The notes under the pieces: model-generated
What the model saw: the letters and a program-made list of their open reading frames with translations, nothing else
What the model was told of the DNA's origin: nothing
Database searches by the model: none
Part shown: positions 6,320-8,631 of the stretch, one piece after another
How the letters are laid out: each line of letters begins with the position of its first letter
Numbering within the stretch: the first letter of the stretch is position 1
Position numbers and translations under genes: made by a program
Source of the DNA: Solirubrobacterales bacterium
GTDB taxonomy: Bacteria; Actinomycetota; Thermoleophilia; Solirubrobacterales; Solirubrobacteraceae
NCBI GenBank assembly: GCA_013813955.1
Contig: JACCQW010000079.1
Span: forward strand, 1-8,631
Direction: 5' to 3'
DNA: 8,631 bases

Positions 6320-6595
6320 CTTCCATCTTTTTCGCCGCGGCCGGCGCGAGCGGCCGTAGCTGGGCAAACACATGAGTCAGGCAGAGCCCGTGGTCTCATA
6401 CTCGTGGTGGCGACCGCAAACGCCTTCGAGGACCGGAGCACACCGAACCGGAGCGGCGCTCTAGCGAGCCTCGCGTCCATCTCGGAACCGGGCGCGGCAG
6501 TAGTCAGTCGACACGGGGGAATCGCGGTGCGCGGAAGATTTTGCTGTCGCGCCCGAGTGACCGAAAGAGGCCTCTCGACATCAGGGCTACTCAGC
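6320..6595. other. Intergenic stretch with no recognisable gene
   Basis: About 276 bp between the truncated permease copy and the end of the HTTM-like gene. I see no coding sequence with family features, no transposase remnant, no tRNA and no clear terminator. It contains two gcggccg words 6 nt apart (6337-6343 and 6350-6356), but no T-run in the right place for a terminator. It holds the junction where permease homology ends (about 6318) and may be debris from the rearrangement. Confidence 0.6.
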
Positions 6596-8104
6596 TCAGC
6601 CGACGGTTAGTGTTTGAAGATCAACCGTGATCGCCGGGGGATCGCGGCGGCGCCGGAGCCCCCCGTGCTCGAAGTCGAATTCGCGGGCGTGCGCCACGAT
6701 CCGAACCTCGATCAGGGGTGAGCCAAACTGTTCCTCATAGTCCGCTTCCGCCTTGACGAGAAGCTCGCGCGTGCTCGGCTCGAGCGGTTCGTCGGGATAT
6801 CGAAGCTGAGCAAGGACCGCGTCTCGAAGCGCTGAGTCGATACCGGCTGATAGCACGCGACCGCTGATGTTTTTGAACTGTCCACCAGTGTCCCGTGTTA
6901 GGTAGTCGTAGCGGTAGAATTTTACTGGCGCCAGACCCTCGTTGAAAGCATCGGGCGAGTCCCATGTACCGCTGTACATCGGATAATTAGAGAAGAATGG
7001 CATCTGCTCGACATCAGCACGCGAGATCGCAAGTTGTTGAACGCAAACAACGGCCGTGATAACGGCAATGCCACCGTACCACCGGGGGGCGTTGTTGATA
7101 GACACGGCGTGGGTGACTGGCTCGTCGGCGTTGATGGAGAGACGGGCTACGCGTCGCACGAGGCCAGCAATCGCCTCCCACGGGACGAAGGCTAGTAGTA
7201 GCAGCCACCACGCGAACCAAAAGACGCCCTGAAAAGCGTAGAAACCAAGTAGCAAGCTCATCGCCGCGAGCCCGTAGCTGGCCCTAATCCATTGGCTGCG
7301 AAAGAAAAGGTGAGTCAGGAATAGCGCCTCGACTGCCACACCGACTGCAGATAGCAAGATCGACAGATCCTCATGTGCTGCAATCCAAGCGCCCCACGAG
7401 ACAGGAGCGCTAAGGTGATCTTCGGCCCAATGGTAACGGACGGCGCCGCCCGTTACCCACTCGGTGCCGCTCTCGGCGAGTTTCGAGGCGGCGGCAGCAA
7501 AGAGGGCGGAGCTCAGTACCAAACCAGGCACCCAGATTGCGAGTCCATAATGCGCGCCGAGAGGACGCACGCGACTCGGTCTACCGCGCCACCGTCTGAA
7601 CAGATTATCGATGCTGAGTCCCTCGCCCCATGGAACGATCACGAGGGGGGCGAGAGCGAGAGGAAGTATGACCCAGGCGTGACTACCGACGCCGTATTCC
7701 TGCAAAACCAACAGGCGCACGAGAAAGCCAGCAGCAACGAGCAGATACGCCGTGCGGGCGTATAGGCCTGCCGCGAAGGCGACTATTGCCACCAAGGTCG
7801 CCATCTGAATCGCGTCGCGAAGATTCCAGTGCCCTGCGAGGTAGTCGACCCAGGACCAAGGCTGCCACAGCGCCGCCTCGCTCTCTGGTCCACCAGGCGC
7901 CACAACGTCCGGTAGGCGTAGTGAGACAGCCATTGCCCAAAACAACGCCACGCCGAGTGCGACCCGAAACAAACTGAGACCGGTCGCGGAGAGCTCCGGT
8001 ACGCCGCGAAGGAAGAGGGCTCGCCATCGGTAGACGACCAGACCGACCATCCCAGCAAGCAGTGCATAGACCAAAATGGTCGTTGCTGTAAGGGTCACGA
8101 GCAT
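6596..8104 (-). CDS. HTTM-like polytopic membrane protein (vitamin K-dependent carboxylase-related fold)
   Basis: 502 residues with roughly ten hydrophobic segments (about 5-25, 43-61, 100-115, 118-134, 143-158, 186-206, 248-268, 277-290, 294-311, 342-360) and a soluble C-terminal part of ~140 residues. The LSLFRVALGVALFWAM opening (43-58) and the SKLAESGTEWVTGGAVRYHW block (207-226) fit the HTTM domain pattern of a Lys followed by Trp-x-x-Gly before a polar loop; Lys208 is a candidate for the conserved lysine. The C-terminal part has an FFSNYPMYSGTW motif (370-381) and then a soluble region with no motif I know. Bacterial HTTM proteins mostly have no known substrate, and gamma-carboxylation should not be assumed. 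Sampled 60-base lines are 53-55% GC against 78% in a sampled line of the glycosyltransferase region, which suggests foreign origin. The ATG at 8104 follows a TAGACT box (8119 to 8114) by 9 nt, without a Shine-Dalgarno sequence. Confidence 0.75.
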   Translation of the reverse strand: MLVTLTATTILVYALLAGMVGLVVYRWRALFLRGVPELSATGLSLFRVALGVALFWAMAVSLRLPDVVAPGGPESEAALWQPWSWVDYLAGHWNLRDAIQMATLVAIVAFAAGLYARTAYLLVAAGFLVRLLVLQEYGVGSHAWVILPLALAPLVIVPWGEGLSIDNLFRRWRGRPSRVRPLGAHYGLAIWVPGLVLSSALFAAAASKLAESGTEWVTGGAVRYHWAEDHLSAPVSWGAWIAAHEDLSILLSAVGVAVEALFLTHLFFRSQWIRASYGLAAMSLLLGFYAFQGVFWFAWWLLLLAFVPWEAIAGLVRRVARLSINADEPVTHAVSINNAPRWYGGIAVITAVVCVQQLAISRADVEQMPFFSNYPMYSGTWDSPDAFNEGLAPVKFYRYDYLTRDTGGQFKNISGRVLSAGIDSALRDAVLAQLRYPDEPLEPSTRELLVKAEADYEEQFGSPLIEVRIVAHAREFDFEHGGLRRRRDPPAITVDLQTLTVG

Positions 8105-8113
8105 CAGGGCGCA

Positions 8114-8119
8114 AGTCTA
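8114..8119 (-). promoter_or_regulatory. Candidate -10 element of the HTTM-like gene
   Basis: TAGACT on the - strand, 9 nt before the ATG at 8104 and 15 nt before an in-frame GTG at 8098. It fits a leaderless or near-leaderless transcript. The 117-bp gap after the permease stop (8105-8221) means the gene may have its own promoter rather than depend on the permease transcript. No good -35 box. Confidence 0.3.
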
Positions 8120-8221
8120 GAGACAGGCCGTTGTCGAACCGGTCGGTCCGTGGGAAGGGAAGTGCGCTGTGGCGGAGGACCGATACTTGAGTCAGCCCCT
8201 GCTTCTGAAGCCACAACGCCC

Positions 8222-8631
8222 CTACAACTCCTCCGCGATCCGCGGCGCCAGGCGCCGAAACACGAGCCAGCCGGCGATTCCGACGGCCACCGTCAAGGCG
8301 ATCGGGACGACGATGAGCGCGCCGCCGGCTCCGCTGGCCTCCCATGCGTTCGGATGCCCGGGGCCGAGGATCGCGTGGCGCGTCTGCTGCAGGATCACCG
8401 CGAACGGGTTGAGCAGCAGGTACTGCGACGCCCCGGGAGCCTCCTGCTCGATGAGATCGACCGTGTAGAAGATCGGCGAGCCGTAGAACAACAGGAAGAG
8501 CGACACCTCCCAGATCGGGTCGACGTCGCGGTAGCGGACGTACAGCGAGGACAGGAGCATCGCCAGGCCGGTGGAGAACACGGCCAGCGCCGCGATCAGC
8601 AGCGGCAGCTCAAGCCAGCTCCAGCGCACCT
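8222..8631 (-). CDS. ABC-2 type polysaccharide-export permease, C-terminal part (runs off window)
   Basis: Membrane subunit of an ABC exporter of the Wzm/TagG/RfbA type, which with an ATPase partner moves lipid-linked polysaccharide or teichoic-acid-like glycans across the membrane. 135 residues are visible, about half of a usual ~260-280-residue permease. Hydrophobic segments lie at about 6-29, 42-58, 67-81 and 103-124 of the visible part. The RYRDVDPIWEV segment (32-42) followed by LLFYGSPIFY (46-55) is the typical end of the ABC2_membrane domain in this subfamily, and LLNPFAVILQQTR (72-84) is also characteristic. The GTG at 8629 is not taken as the start, because the N-terminal membrane helices must lie beyond the window. 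The final ~92 codons are duplicated at 6040-6317. The ATPase gene is not in the window. Confidence 0.9.
   Translation of the reverse strand, partial: VRWSWLELPLLIAALAVFSTGLAMLLSSLYVRYRDVDPIWEVSLFLLFYGSPIFYTVDLIEQEAPGASQYLLLNPFAVILQQTRHAILGPGHPNAWEASGAGGALIVVPIALTVAVGIAGWLVFRRLAPRIAEEL
8224..8501 (-). repeat. 278-bp direct repeat, copy B (inside the intact permease gene)
   Basis: Partner of 6040-6317 in the same orientation, offset 2184 bp, about 94% identical without gaps. It forms the 3' end of the intact permease gene. Recombination between copies would delete 2184 bp, including the whole HTTM-like gene, and leave one complete permease gene. Confidence 0.9.

Noticed and set aside
6337..6356. 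Two gcggccg words with a 6-nt spacer next to a T-run, considered as an intrinsic terminator.
   Set aside because: The T-run precedes the hairpin on the + strand and no gene ends there on that strand. On the - strand an A-run follows instead of a T-run. The short palindromic words are expected at this GC.
8143..8183. 7-bp inverted repeat (TCGGTCC and GGACCGA, 27-nt gap) between permease and HTTM-like gene, considered as operator or terminator.
   Set aside because: A stem this short with a long loop is likely by chance at this GC, and there is no T-run.
6040..8501. Considered whether the direct repeats are attachment sites of a site-specific integrative element.
   Set aside because: 278 bp of coding homology is far longer than a typical att core, and no integrase, excisionase or tRNA is present; homologous recombination explains it better.
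8222..8629. Reading the GTG at 8629 as the true start of a small 135-residue permease.
   Set aside because: The family needs additional N-terminal membrane helices and the frame is open to the window edge, so the gene is simply cut by the window.
1..8631. Looked for tRNA/rRNA genes, CRISPR arrays, riboswitches, transposases and toxin-antitoxin pairs.
   Set aside because: No regularly spaced short repeats, RNA-gene signatures or transposase motifs were recognised by eye on either strand.

Overview
The window is high-GC DNA, about 70% or more over most of its length. It probably comes from an actinobacterium, and the style of the secreted protein and several apparently leaderless starts suggest a Solirubrobacterales/Thermoleophilia-like organism. 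That placement is an inference from composition and protein style, not from a marker gene. The content is part of a cell-surface polysaccharide or glycoconjugate locus: glycosyltransferases, a SAM-dependent methyltransferase, a dTDP-sugar 3,5-epimerase (RfbC/RmlC) and the end of an ABC-2 polysaccharide-export permease. A large secreted modular protein and a polytopic HTTM-like membrane protein accompany them.

Layout from left to right: (1) A leftward pair, methyltransferase (1584-673) then a GT4-type glycosyltransferase (676-1, cut by the window edge), is joined by an ATGA stop/start overlap. (2) A 40-bp divergent spacer follows. (3) A rightward pair is a CgeB-like glycosyltransferase (1625-2599) and rfbC (2614-3165). 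(4) A second, paralogous CgeB-like glycosyltransferase runs leftward (4099-3098). Its 3' end overlaps the 3' end of rfbC, so rfbC lies between two inverted paralogues. (5) A secreted Ig-like/carboxypeptidase-regulatory-like protein runs leftward (5870-4161) with a strong ribosome binding site. (6) A 5'-truncated copy of an ABC-2 permease gene (6319-6038) comes next. (7) An HTTM-like membrane protein of clearly lower GC runs leftward (8104-6596). (8) The intact 3' part of the ABC-2 permease gene (8631-8222) runs off the right edge.

The most unusual structure is on the right. The last ~278 bp of the permease gene occur twice in direct orientation, offset by exactly 2184 bp with no indels and about 94% identity, and they bracket the lower-GC HTTM-like gene. 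This looks like insertion or duplication at the 3' end of the permease gene, and it could be reversed by recombination between the repeats. The second notable structure is the pair of inverted glycosyltransferase paralogues around rfbC, which creates a DNA inverted repeat that could in principle flip rfbC.

Taken together, the glycosyltransferases, epimerase and methyltransferase would build and decorate a deoxysugar-containing glycan exported by the ABC-2 transporter. The roles of the secreted and HTTM-like proteins in this are unknown. I do not see a wholly new enzymatic system; the novelty is mainly in locus architecture.
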